NCBI GenBank assembly: GCA_023362775.1
Contig: JALMGJ010000002.1
Coordinates: 57,299,914 to 57,363,913, forward strand
Reading direction: 5' to 3'
From: Charina bottae
Taxonomy: Eukaryota; Chordata; Lepidosauria; Squamata; Charinaidae
Length of the DNA: 64,000 bases
The translations under genes and the position numbers were made by a program. The notes under the pieces are model-generated. The model saw only the letters and a list, made by a program, of their open reading frames with translations, searched no databases and was not told the DNA's origin. Below, piece by piece: positions 10,646-20,616 of this stretch (position 1 is its first letter; the number at the start of each line of letters is the position of its first letter).

Positions 10646-12075
10646 CTAGACCCCTTTCAGTCAGGTTTCAGGCCGGGATATGGGACGGAGACTGCATTAG
10701 TTGCGCTTATGGATGATCTCTGGCGAGGGCGGGATGGAGGGAGTGCATCCATCCTGGCTCTCTTAGATCTCTCGGCGGCTTTTGATACCATCGACCATGG
10801 TATCCTTCTGGGATGGCTCAGGGTGTTGGGGGTGGGCGGTGTAGTTTTACGCTGGTTCACCTCCATCCTCCAGGGCCATTCCCAATCGGTGGTGATAGGA
10901 GAGGAGAGATCCGACCCTTGACCCCTCTTATGTGGGGTGCCGCAGGGTTCAGTGCTCTCCCCTCTCCTGTTTAACATCTATATGAAGCCGCTGGGTGAGA
11001 TCATCCATCACCACGGGATGAGGTATCATCAATATGCGGATGATACTCAATTGTATATCACCATCCCGGGTGAAGCAAGTGATGCGGTAAATGCCCTCTC
11101 TCAGTGCCTGGGGTCTGTGGGGGTCTGGATGGGGAACAACAGGCTTCAGCTGAACCCTGGTAAGACGGAGTGGCTGTGGATTGATGGCCTCTCGGGTTCC
11201 AGAATGTTGTCATCTTTGGTCCTGGATGGGGTAGCACTGCCCCATTCAGAGCCGGTGCGGAACTTGGGGGTCCTCCTGGACTCACGTCTCCTGCTTGAAG
11301 AGCAGGTGGCAGCCGTGGCCAGGAGGGCCTTTGCGCAACTTCAGGTTGTGCGCCAGCTGCGCCCATTCCTGGATCGAGATGCCCTCCGAACAGTCACTCA
11401 TGCTCTTGTCATCTCCCATATAGACTACTGCAATGCGCTCTCCGTGGGGCTACCCTTGAAGAGTATCTGGAAACTTCAGCTGGTCCAGAATGCGGCCGCG
11501 TGGACAGTTATGGGTGCTGTAAGATCGGCCCATGTAACACCTCTGCTGCGCAAGCTGCATTGGGTACCAGTTTGCTTCCAGGTCCAATTCAAGGTGTTGG
11601 TTATCACCTTTAAAGCCCTACATGGCATGGGCCAGGTTACCTGAGGGACCGTCTCATCCCCGGAACATCAACCCGCCCCACTCAGTCATGCAGAGAGGGC
11701 ATGCTACAGATCCCATCGGCAAAAGAGTTCCATCTAGCGGGATCCAGGAGGCGTGCCTTCTCTGCAGTAGCACCCGCCCTTTGGAATATCTTGCCCCTGG
11801 AGCTGAGGCGAGTTTCTTCTCTCCTGACCTTCCGGAAAGACTTGAAGACCTGGTTCTGCCACCTTGCTTGGGACGGGAATGCCAATAGTTCCTCTTGGGA
11901 GTGGCTGGCGCCATGAAACCTGCCTTATTATTAACATCTTTCTGTTTGGATTTTATATGTAAATTATTGTTGTTGTAATTTTATATTTTTAGCTTATTGT
12001 TGTGAGCTGCCCAGAGTCCCCAGGTATGGAGGAGATGGGCGGTGATACAAATTTAAAAAATAAATAATAAATAAA
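10646..12075 (+). mobile_element. L2-type (CR1/L2 superfamily) LINE, 5'-truncated, nested in PLE-B
   Basis: It starts abruptly inside the RT region (QSGFRPGYGTETALVALMDD) and ends in 'agctgcccagagtcccc', 'gagatgggcggtgatacaaa' and an AATA tail. It interrupts the PLE-B sequence 'ctgtttatat | accgtggtttgtcctgc'. Its 3' end identifies the many short LINE tails in this window. RT motifs FDTIDH and YADDTQLY place it in the L2/CR1 group rather than RTE. Confidence 0.88.
10655..11916 (+). pseudogene. L2-type LINE ORF2 fragment (reverse transcriptase domain)
   Basis: The frame holds RT motif A (LLDLSAAFDTIDHGILL, near 10760-10810), then an in-frame TGA at 10919-10921, then the motif B region GVPQGSVLSPLLFNIYM and the catalytic YADD near 11033. 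The thumb/C-terminal part follows (HALVISHIDYCNAL). A further frame loss near 11636 ends the second piece at 11644, after GMGQVT where the family reads through. The C-terminal block AFSAVAPALWNILPLELR continues in another frame from 11701 to 11916. At least one stop and one frameshift make it inactive. Confidence 0.9.
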
Positions 12076-12155
12076 TATACCGTGGTTTGTCCTGCTTGTG
12101 TTGGTGGAGGTGCTGTTCTCTCCTTGGGAGTTCCTTGATTGGGCTGTTGTTTGCT

Positions 12156-12284
12156 GCTTGGTTGATTGACTGAGTTAATAGTTCCTTGATTAAGGCATAA
12201 TGTACTGTTCATTATACCTTATATAACTTATATACAGTATTATACCTTAATCAAGGAACTATTAACTCAGTCAATCAACCAAGC
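12156..12284. repeat. Imperfect palindrome at the inversion point of PLE-B copy 1
   Basis: Left arm 12156-12199 and right arm 12241-12284 are about 44 bases each with one mismatch noticed, separated by about 41 AT-rich bases. It marks where the minus-strand PLE copy flips to plus orientation. Confidence 0.85.
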
Positions 12285-12290
12285 ATAAAT

Positions 12291-13334
12291 CCATAAATAA
12301 AATCAGAATTCTAAAACTGACTCATAAGTCTTTGGGTCTATGTATAAGTAATATGCCTAACCAGTGAACAGGAATTTCACACTAGTAATAAGAAACAAAT
12401 GGACTCACCTTTCCATGGAGGGAAAATAGAAGAATTAAGAAGAAATGGATGCTGCTGAAGGATTTAATTGTCCCTACTACACAACATTTTTACTACAAAT
12501 TATGTCAGCCCTGTAAAGAAAGCCTACTTGCTCTACTTCAGCTGACTTTCCTTTACTTCTTTTTTTAGCCATGTTCAAGGCTGTGCTCTATTTGCAGTTG
12601 TGACAAGCAGAGAAATTCTGTTTTTCCTGCCAGTTTTCATTAAAATAATGAAAGGTAATTTCCTTTAGTCCTCCCTTTGAGAGAAGAGGGAATTTGGAAG
12701 AAATTCTCATGCATGGAGTATGGTATTTTTGCACTTCTTTATTTATAAGGTGGTTAAGAGTTGAATGTGAATGTCCTCTTGATCACTGTACAATGATTTC
12801 TCCAATGCTTTTCAGCCTCCCTGGTTTCCACTCTTCAATTAAATTCCAAGGAAATATGTTCAGTAGGAATGCTATTGTCACTGCTCAGGGGAATTATGTC
12901 TTTGAGAAACAGTTAGAGAACTTCTGAAGGAATGCAGAGAAATTTTCCATCTGACCTTGGCCCACAAAATTTCAAAATGCTGTTTTGCCCAGCTTTAGAT
13001 TGTAATAAAAGCTGAAAATGTATTACATTTGTTGTACATCTCTGTGAAACAGAGGACATAGAGTAGAAGCTGGTTTCTATAAGAATATGGACCCCTAAAA
13101 AGGTGATATGCTTAGAGATGAGCAGAAGAAAAGGGGGAATTAGAGGAGATGTGGGTATACTCTTTGCATTTTCAGAGCCCTCTTAAAGTAGAAGTAGGCT
13201 TTCCTGGATTCTCACAGTAGCCATACCTCTCAAAGGAAAAATCCATTTGAGTTAAAGGGGTATTAAAGTGGCACTGAGTGGGTATGACCAACCTGTAGTA
13301 CCGTGCTAGCTCCTCCTTAACTCAAACATCTGTT
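12291..13334. other. Unassigned stretch
   Basis: No gene or repeat recognised. Short open frames near 12694-12927 have no recognisable domain. Confidence 0.55.
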
Positions 13335-13345
13335 TTCCTGGGACT

Positions 13346-13541
13346 TTGTTGTTGTTGTTCAGTCATTTAGTCATGTCCGACTCTTCGTGACCTCATGGAC
13401 CATAGCACGCCAGGCCTTCCTGTCCTCCACTGTCTCTCGGAGTTTACTCAAATTCATGTTCATTACATCGGTGATGCTATCTAACCATCTCATCCTCTGC
13501 CGTCCCCTTCTCCTTTTGCCTTCAGTCTTTCCCAGCATCAG
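13346..13541 (-). mobile_element. BovB (RTE clade) LINE 3' end, 5'-truncated
   Basis: On the minus strand the segment carries the characteristic BovB 3' end: a 'gatgctgggaaagactgaagg' type block, 'agtcggacatgactaaatga', and a terminal CTGAACAACAACAACAA. An 11-bp target duplication TTCCTGGGACT lies at 13335-13345 and 13542-13552. It contains only the end of ORF2 and the 3' tail. BovB is well known for horizontal spread between squamates, ruminants and others. Confidence 0.9.
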
Positions 13542-13552
13542 TTCCTGGGACT

Positions 13553-14084
13553 ATGCCCATGCAAATCTAGGCATGGCTTCTTTAAGAAGGTGCCAACAGG
13601 TGCAGCAAAAGTGCCTACATACCCATTGAACAACTTTTCCACTTCAGATCAGAACAGCTGTATACTCAATTGCTACTTTTCAGCTCAAATCTAAAGTGAA
13701 TTTGGAGTATCCTTTCCCCAGAAATATGCATGTGGATTTTAAGGCAAGTGAAAAGGCAAAGGGCTGATAAAATCAATAAAATTGCCAGTGGTGGGTGGCT
13801 TCCTACATTTTTAAATATCCTACTTCTCAGATAAAACAAGTTTGTGCACACTTAACGTTGCATTGGAGGGGGATTTTTAAAAAAATATAAGAGCAAATTG
13901 GCTACTGAAAAAAAAATCTTATTGCAATAAAAACAAACTAGAAGTCCTACAGCCACAAATTAGGTCTTTCTTAAATAATTAATATAGATGCAAAATAATA
14001 TTCTCAAAATTTAGAATAGAGTGCCACCTGAAAGTTGCGGACTATTGCAGGAATAAGAAGCAATGGCATTGGATGAGGGAGAAT
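13553..14084. other. Unassigned AT-rich stretch
   Basis: No gene or repeat recognised; poly-A and poly-T runs only. Confidence 0.5.
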
Positions 14085-14148
14085 GAAGGTAATATTTATT
14101 GTAAACCGCCCAGAGTCTACTGCGGTAGAGATGGGTGGTGATAAATTT
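14085..14148 (+). repeat. L2-type LINE 3' end feeding a GATA array
   Basis: The sequence 'attgtaaaccgcccagagt', 'gagatgggtggtgataaatt' matches the LINE 3' end at 12000-12060. It passes directly into GATA repeats, replacing the AATA tail of other copies. Confidence 0.8.
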
Positions 14149-14236
<88 letters not shown>

Positions 14237-14262
14237 TACATACATACATACATACATACATG
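14149..14262. repeat. Compound microsatellite GATA / GACA / CATA
   Basis: About 11 GATA units run into about 11 GACA units and then about 8 CATA units. The GATA+GACA mix is the composition of Bkm-type satellite repeats first described from snakes. The tandem Tyr/Val/Cys and Leu/Ser/Ile reading frames across it are artefacts. Confidence 0.95.
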
Positions 14263-15422
14263 CATACTTCAACATGGACAGCAGAAAGCAAGGAAATGTG
14301 GTAATCACAGGAGTGAAAAGTTAATTGCAGTGCATAGTTGGTCATTATAGTTCTGAATCTTAGTGGCAAACCAAAAAACCATAATTTATAAAGCATAACA
14401 TGGTAAGAAGCAACTTAAGACATTCTCAGGACACACACACAAAACCTTTAGCCCATAGCTTACGTTGCTCATTTCTGTTATCTTGAAGAGTTGCACATGT
14501 GGAGACTCTTTCATGTGCAATGCTACTACTTAGCAGTATCTCCTTCAGTCCAATGCTGAACATTTGAAGAACTGCTGCTGTGGGTGAGTGGGTGGTAGGA
14601 AAAAAAAATCAGAAGATTGGGGTCAGCTTATGTGGCCATTCTTTTCCCTTCCAGGCACTGTATGAACAAGTAGAGTTTCATTTTTGGTTTAATTTAAGCC
14701 ATGCGATAAACTGATAAATAGGTCTACTATATAGTTCTACTGAGGTGAGATTCAAAAATAGAAACTTATCCATTTGGAATGTGGGGTGTGGATGTGTCAA
14801 ATTTTATTTTTATAACATATCAGACAACCATGTCTATTTGACTGGCTTAACTGAAAAAAAATAAGGATATATTTTTTTCTCTCTCTGCTAGCAATTTCAA
14901 TGCTACTCAGACTTAAACTGTGTGAAATGATATGATTGTAGATTTATTTGCTAGGAAAGAATTTGGCATCCCACAGCTTTTGGAGAGAATCATACTCAAC
15001 CATCATCCCCTTAAATTCCCTGCAACCACTCCCTTCCTAAATGCCATCTTTTAAAAAAGATTTATATCATAAAGATCTTTGTTATAATGGATATTCCTTA
15101 AAATAGTGTGACAGTAATATTTATTATTATGGCTTCAGCTATTACTTGTTTCATAATGTTATCTTTGCTTCAGACAACACATAATCTTAAATCCCACATT
15201 CACATCAAGACAGTAGATAATTGTCACAGAGCAAGCTTGCATACAAACTTCACTTAGCTTCCTGCAGAACAAACATTTAAAGCAAAGGGATTTTAATTCA
15301 TTTTGATAATATGAGAGCTTTACTTCAAAACCTTTCATTATTGCGGATTTTTAAAAATGAAAAGACATAAGGTTAATTAGAATATGTACTGTGGGTTATT
15401 CAAAATATTACAGAACTCCTTA

Positions 15423-15469
<47 letters not shown>

Positions 15470-16282
15470 ATATTATAATTTATGAGTTTTTGTGCTGAAA
15501 TGCAATTGAAATGACCTCATCCACAATTACAGAGTGGCACATGCTGCCCTTAGCACTTCACTATTATCCTTTCATCACACCATTGATTATTTTATATTTT
15601 TTAAAGCATCTCGGCACACTAAGCAATTTATCACAAAGAGCTATTAGGATGCAGCAGCCTCCAAAAAGAATTGAATTTTGTTGAAATTCTCTGAGGGGGT
15701 GAATCAAAATATATAAGTAACCTGAAATGTGGTATTTTCTGAACACATGTTGAAAGATTGTGTGTGCCTTTTTAAGATGAGTTTTTTAAGTATTTAATTG
15801 CTGCAGTTTAACTACTTTGTGGGGAGCAAGCCCTATTGAGTATTATGGAATTTATTTCTGAATAGACATTTACATAATCATACTGTTAGGGTGAAATTTG
15901 ATGTATTTTACTTCCTATGTATTTTATAGCAAGGGAGTGCTCTTGAATCTGAAGGGAAGCATTTCTGAGTAAAGATAATTAGGATCACTCTTTTGTCATT
16001 TTAATGCAAATAACAGGATGAATCAATAATAACATTTGCTTAATCTTTTGTACTGTACTTTAACAAAGAGAATTCAGTATGATCTTCTTGCATATGTACA
16101 TCCAATACTCGATCTCAAAACATCTGTGCATAATAAAATAGACTGGCTATTTGAAATGCACAGTAGATACCAGTTTGTTTGAAGCCATACAATCCCAGCT
16201 ATATTTTTTCACTTTATTCCAGACTGTCCAAAATAACTACACCTACATGGTAACAGTGAAATAGTCTCTATTGTCATTATTC
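14263..16282. other. Unassigned AT-rich stretch, 2 kb
   Basis: Apart from the GT microsatellite at 15426-15467 no gene or repeat family is recognised. Confidence 0.6.
15426..15467. repeat. GT dinucleotide microsatellite
   Basis: About 21 uninterrupted GT units. Confidence 0.97.
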
Positions 16283-16500
16283 CCAACTACCAGGGCTGTG
16301 CAAAGGTTCAATGGATGCTTCAATTTGATGATGCTTCAGTCAAATCACCCCCCCCCCAAGCCTATTTATAAATTGAAATGGAGATACGCTTTGAAGCATG
16401 GAATCAGGTGCTTCCAAAACCCTTCAGAGATTCAGTGGCTCCTCTATTATTTCTGGGATTCCTACAGATGATACTCCATGTTGCAACATCAGTTCCATCA
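16283..16500 (+). mobile_element. Possible hAT-type fragment (left end only)
   Basis: It opens with CAGGGCTGTGCAAAGGTTCA, followed by repeated GCTTCAA/GCTTCAG words, resembling reptile hAT non-autonomous elements that start CAGGGCTGTGC. No right inverted repeat or 8-bp target duplication was found, so this is a weak call. Confidence 0.35.
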
Positions 16501-16667
16501 GTGGAGAATGCTGAGCAGAGGAGTGAATGGTGTGATGGGCTCTCTGACATTAAAATGACTAGCGGGCCAGTAAGTTTTAAACACCTCATTAAACACTCTG
16601 CCTATCAGAGCTGTCTTGAGGTGGGACATTCTTTTGTTTTTCTGTTTCTCCTTGCTTGTGTTATATA

Positions 16668-18531
16668 TTTTTTTGTTGTTTATTTGTTCAGTCGCTTCCG
16701 ACACTTCATGACCTCATGGACCAGCTCACGCCAGAGCTTCCTGTCAGCCGTCACCACCCCCAGCTCCCCCAAGATTGAGTCCGTCACCTCCAGAATATCA
16801 TCCATCCATCTTGCCCTTGATCGGCCCTTCTTCCTTTTGACTTCCACTTTCCCTAGCATCAGCATCTTCTCCAGGGTATCCTGTCTTTTTATGTGGCAAA
16901 AGTACTTCAGTTTTGTCTTTAATATCATTCCCTCAAGTGAGCAGTCTGGCTTTATTTCCTGGAGTATGGACTGGTTTGATCTTCTTGCAGTCCAAGGCAC
17001 TCTCAGAATTTTCCTCCAACACCACAGTTCAAAAGCATCTATCTTCCTTCGCTCAGCCTTCGCTCAGCCTTTTTTATGGTCCAGCTCTAGCAGCCATAGG
17101 TTACTACGGGGAATACCATTGCTTTAACTATGTGGACCTGTGATGTCTCTGCTCTTAACTATTTTATCAATATTTGTCATTGCTCTCCTCCCAAGAAGTA
17201 GATGTCTTCTGATTTCCTGGCTGCAGTCAGCATCTGCAGTAATCTTTGCGCCTAGAAATACAAAGTCTGTCACTACCTCCACGTTTTCTCCCTCTATTTG
17301 CCAGTCATCAATCAAGCTGGTTGCCATAATCTTGGTTTTTTTGAGGTTGAACTGCAACCCAGCTTTTGCACTTTCTTCTTTCACCTTCATCATAAGGCTC
17401 CTCAGCTCCTCCTCGCTTTCAGCCATCAAAGTGGTATCATCTGCATATCTGTGATTGGTAATGTTTCTTCCAGCGATTTTAAATCCAGCCTTGGATTCAT
17501 CAAGCCCAGCACGTCGCATGATGTGTTCTGCGTACAAGTTAAATAGACAGGATGAGAGTATACACCCCTGCTGTACTCCTTTCCCAATCTTAAACCAGTC
17601 CGTTGTTCTGTGGTCTGTTCTTACCGTTGCTACTTGGTCGTTATACAGATTCCTCAGGAGGCAGACAAGATGACTTGGTATCCCCATACCACCAAGAACT
17701 TGCCACAATTTGTTATGATCCACACAATCAAAGGCTTTAGAATAGTCAATAAAACAGAAATAGGTGTTTTTCTGAAACTTCCTGGCTTTCTCCATTATCC
17801 AGCGAATATTGGCAATTTGGTCTCTAGTTCCTCTGCCTTTTCTAAACCCAGTTTGAACATCTGGCAATTCTCGCTCCATGAATTGCTGGAGTCTGCCTTG
17901 CAGGATCTTGAGCATTACGTTATTGGCATGTGAAATGAGTGCCACTGTTCGATAGTTTGAACATTCTTTAGTGTTTCCCTTTTTTGGTATGGGGATATAA
18001 GTTGATTTTTTCCAATCTGATGGCCATTCTTGTGTTTTCCAAATTTGCTGGCATATGACATGCATCACCTTGACAGCATCATCTTGCAAGATTTTAAACA
18101 GTTCAGCTCGGATACCATCGTCTCCTGCTGCCTTGTTATTAGCAATGCTTCTTAAGGCCCATTCAACCTCACTCTTCAGGATGTCTGGCTCACTAACTCA
18201 CTGACCACACCATCAAAGCTATCCCCGATATTATTATCCTTCCTATACAGATCTTCCGTATATTCTTGCCACCTTTTGTTGATCTCTTCTGCTTCTGTTA
18301 GGTCCTTGCCATCTTTGTTTTCGATCATACCCATTTTTGACTGGAATTTACCTCCGATGTTTCTAATTTTCTGGAAGAGGTCTCTTGTCCTTCCTATTCT
18401 ATTGTCTTCTTCCACTTCCGCACATTGCTTGTTTAAAAATAATTCCTTAACTCTTCTGGCTAACCTCTGGAATTTTGCATTTAAGATGGCATATCTCCCC
18501 CTGTCACTGTTGCCTTTTGCTTTTTTGTGTG
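16668..18531 (-). mobile_element. BovB-like RTE LINE, 5'-truncated, with target duplication
   Basis: An 11-bp direct repeat TGTGTTATATA flanks the insertion at 16657-16667 and 18532-18542. It covers the linker, the RT domain and the C-terminal domain of ORF2 and a 3' end of the 'agtgtcggaagcgactgaac' type. The 5' truncation falls before the endonuclease. The same subfamily, with its 5' half preserved, starts at 61860. Confidence 0.92.
16680..18415 (-). pseudogene. RTE ORF2 fragment: reverse transcriptase and C-terminal domain
   Basis: The N-terminal linker piece (18176-18415) reads RDLFQKIRNIGGKFQSKMG and KRWQEYTEDLY, typical of BovB. The main frame 17124-18089 holds RT motifs FIDYSKAFDCVDH, GVQQGCILSSCLF and the catalytic YADD (before TTLMAES). 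It breaks after SRDIT where 11 bases present in the 61860 copy (ACTGACAACAA) are missing, giving a frameshift and stop. Just downstream the conserved GCESW is GC-stop-SW (GAG to TAG). The C-terminal piece 16680-17000 (MPWTARRSNQSILQEI) matches the BovB C-terminus. Inactive. Confidence 0.92.
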
Positions 18532-18542
18532 TGTGTTATATA

Positions 18543-20273
18543 CTCCACGTGTTAGCATTTGCTTGCTCTGCAGCTTGCTTCACTTGGGGAGAGAAGAGCG
18601 AAAATTCTATTCTGTTGCTTTTACTCTTACTTACTGTTGGTTTGCTCTTCTATGGGATCCTACCTTTCCCTAAAGCCATATATTATTAAAATCCTATTTG
18701 CCTCTGATCTAATCCCATTTGTCTCTGGATGCCTTGCCAGTGTAGCCTAATTTCTTCAGTGCCCGTTTTGTTCTTCTCCCTCTGAATGTACTCACCCACA
18801 AAAAATAAAATTCCTCCATTTTCTGCTTCTTGTTTGCCTTGAATAAGTGGGTCTGAGAGTATGTTTGAGATTAGACTACCATATGTAGAATTGCAGATAT
18901 ATTCCATTACCTCCTCACGAGGCAGATATCAGTGTGTCCCAGGTGGAGGCAGCTCGGTGCCAACTGCATCATAAAAGAGATCCGAAGGCAAGGACGTGGA
19001 AGTTCCCTTTATACTGGTGGCATCGGGTCCCACTCTTTCTGTGACCCAGAGGGAGGTAGAGTAGTTTTCTATTGGGAAAAAGGATATTGCAGAGATGGAA
19101 GAAGGAGATATTAATTTCTGAGCAACCCTTCTCTATCAGTAGCCAACAGGGTTGTTCCTTCCAAATCAGCTTAATTTGCCATGATGCGAAAGATGTCAGG
19201 GAAGAGGCAGGATTCACACTCTCAACTAAAAAAAACATACATTTTATAGCACTGTATGGGATAATTTTCAGCAGGCAGAAGATTCTCTCTCTTTGATGTG
19301 CGTGTCGGCACCCTGGGCCATACCAGAGTCATACTGCAAAACTAAAGCCCATTTTTACTGCAGTGTGAAAGGCAGCAAGCTGGTATCAGAGAAGCAGATG
19401 GTGGTGGGTTTCTGAAAGTACCAGTTCTTTCATTGGAAGAATGAGCTGGTCAGGGCTTTCCAAGAGATGCAGAACTGGTGGCAGGCAAGAATGGAAGGAC
19501 AAGCTCTACTTTCACCAGGCATCAATACTCATAGCAGATCCTTAACCAGAATTCCCGGCTGTCAGGATTTGCACTCATCCTGTCTATAAATGCCAGATTT
19601 TCAGACACTTTACTTCTTGTTCAGAAATTGACTTACTTAGTAGAAGGCTCACCCTCATGACTCAGCTAGATTAGTTTCTTTCTTGCAACTAAGAATAAAG
19701 CCATATACTTATAGAAGATTCACCCACGAAAGTACATAGAAGTCCAAGCTTTTGTATAAATTTATGTTCCAGGGCTCTTATTCCAGTCTTTTTCGTCCTG
19801 CTTTTATGAGTCAATGGATACTTGGCCAGTTCTTGATGGCCTTGGAGGTATCTGATCCATGTAGACATAACAATTCTCTTTATCCTGGGAACTGCTGATT
19901 CCTGCCTCCAAGCTTTCTTACTAACACGACCAGCAGCTAAGGGTGGGCAGGTGCTTTAACAATATCAGCCAGCAGTCATTCTTTAGAGCCCTCACTTTAG
20001 GTAAAGAGAGTTGGGATTTGGTGCACTCAACCAAGCTGAAAAATGTACAGGCATCCATTTCTGCCTCCTTTCTGGAAGAAGTAGAGGAGTTGTCCAGCTA
20101 TCTCCTGGAAAACTGGGCATCCTGAATCCACATGTAGCAAAATCTGGCCATGGTTGCCTGAGAATACCTATTACACCCACTAACCAGTATCCCAAGTAAT
20201 AGAAGGCAATGTTATGATGCACAGTGACATATCTATGGACACTGGGTCGCAGCAGATGTTCTTGGAAGTAAGC
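18543..20273. other. Unassigned stretch, 1.7 kb
   Basis: No gene recognised. On the minus strand a CCAAT-like word near 19060-19070 and a TATAAAGGG near 19005-19013 are about 60 bases apart and could be remains of a promoter or LTR, but no LTR ends or coding sequence support this. Confidence 0.45.
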
Positions 20274-20281
20274 CTCCCACT

Positions 20282-20608
20282 CAGGGCTTTCCAAAGTGCC
20301 GCCGCTGGCGACACGCCAGCGGTGGTGCAGCAGCGGTGGTGGCACGGCGGCAGCGCGGGGGTGCGCATGCGCAGCGACGACACACAAGGACGTGCAGCGG
20401 CGACACGGGAGGGCTTGTGGCGGCGTGCGCGACAGCGACACGGGAGAGCGTGTGGTGCGCGCACATGGCGGTGGCGCGGGGGGCGTGCTGCGGCACGGGG
20501 GGACATGCACCGTGCACGCGCGCACTGCCGCTTCCGGGTGGTGTGGCGACACACCACGCTGTGTGTGGCGACACACTTTTGTGTCGCGACACAGTTTGGA
20601 AAGCTCTG
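20282..20608. mobile_element. CpG-dense hAT-type non-autonomous element
   Basis: The element is 327 bp with imperfect terminal inverted repeats: left CAGGGCTTTCCAAAGTG, right the complement of CAGAGCTTTCCAAACTGTG. A perfect 8-bp target duplication CTCCCACT lies at 20274-20281 and 20609-20616. The interior is very GC- and CpG-rich against an AT-rich background. The word GCGACAC (usually GGCGACAC) recurs about six times in one orientation. A small hairpin GCTGGCG/CGCCAGC sits near the left end. No transposase is encoded; the overlapping long frames on both strands come from base composition. Confidence 0.92.
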
Positions 20609-20616
20609 CTCCCACT

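Larger units (their letters stand above)
10499..12290. mobile_element. Penelope-like element family B, copy 1, split by an L2-type LINE
   Basis: The left part (10499-10645) and the part after the LINE (12076-12240) are minus-strand PLE-B terminal repeat. It then flips into a short plus-strand arm ending near 12284. The left terminal sequence 'agagaatatttgtagctcag' is the reverse complement of the 3' ends of the copies near 33540 and 37665. AGAATTC occurs at both outer borders (10497-10503 and about 12306-12312) as a weak candidate target duplication. No RT or GIY-YIG coding sequence remains. Confidence 0.78.

Noticed and set aside
14004..14396. Minus-strand frames rich in Tyr/Leu/Ser/Cys/Val
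   Set aside because: Translation of the GATA/GACA/CATA array.
18990..19080. CCAAT-like and TATAAAGGG words on the minus strand suggesting a promoter or LTR
   Set aside because: No LTR ends, polyadenylation signal, target duplication or coding sequence could be tied to them.
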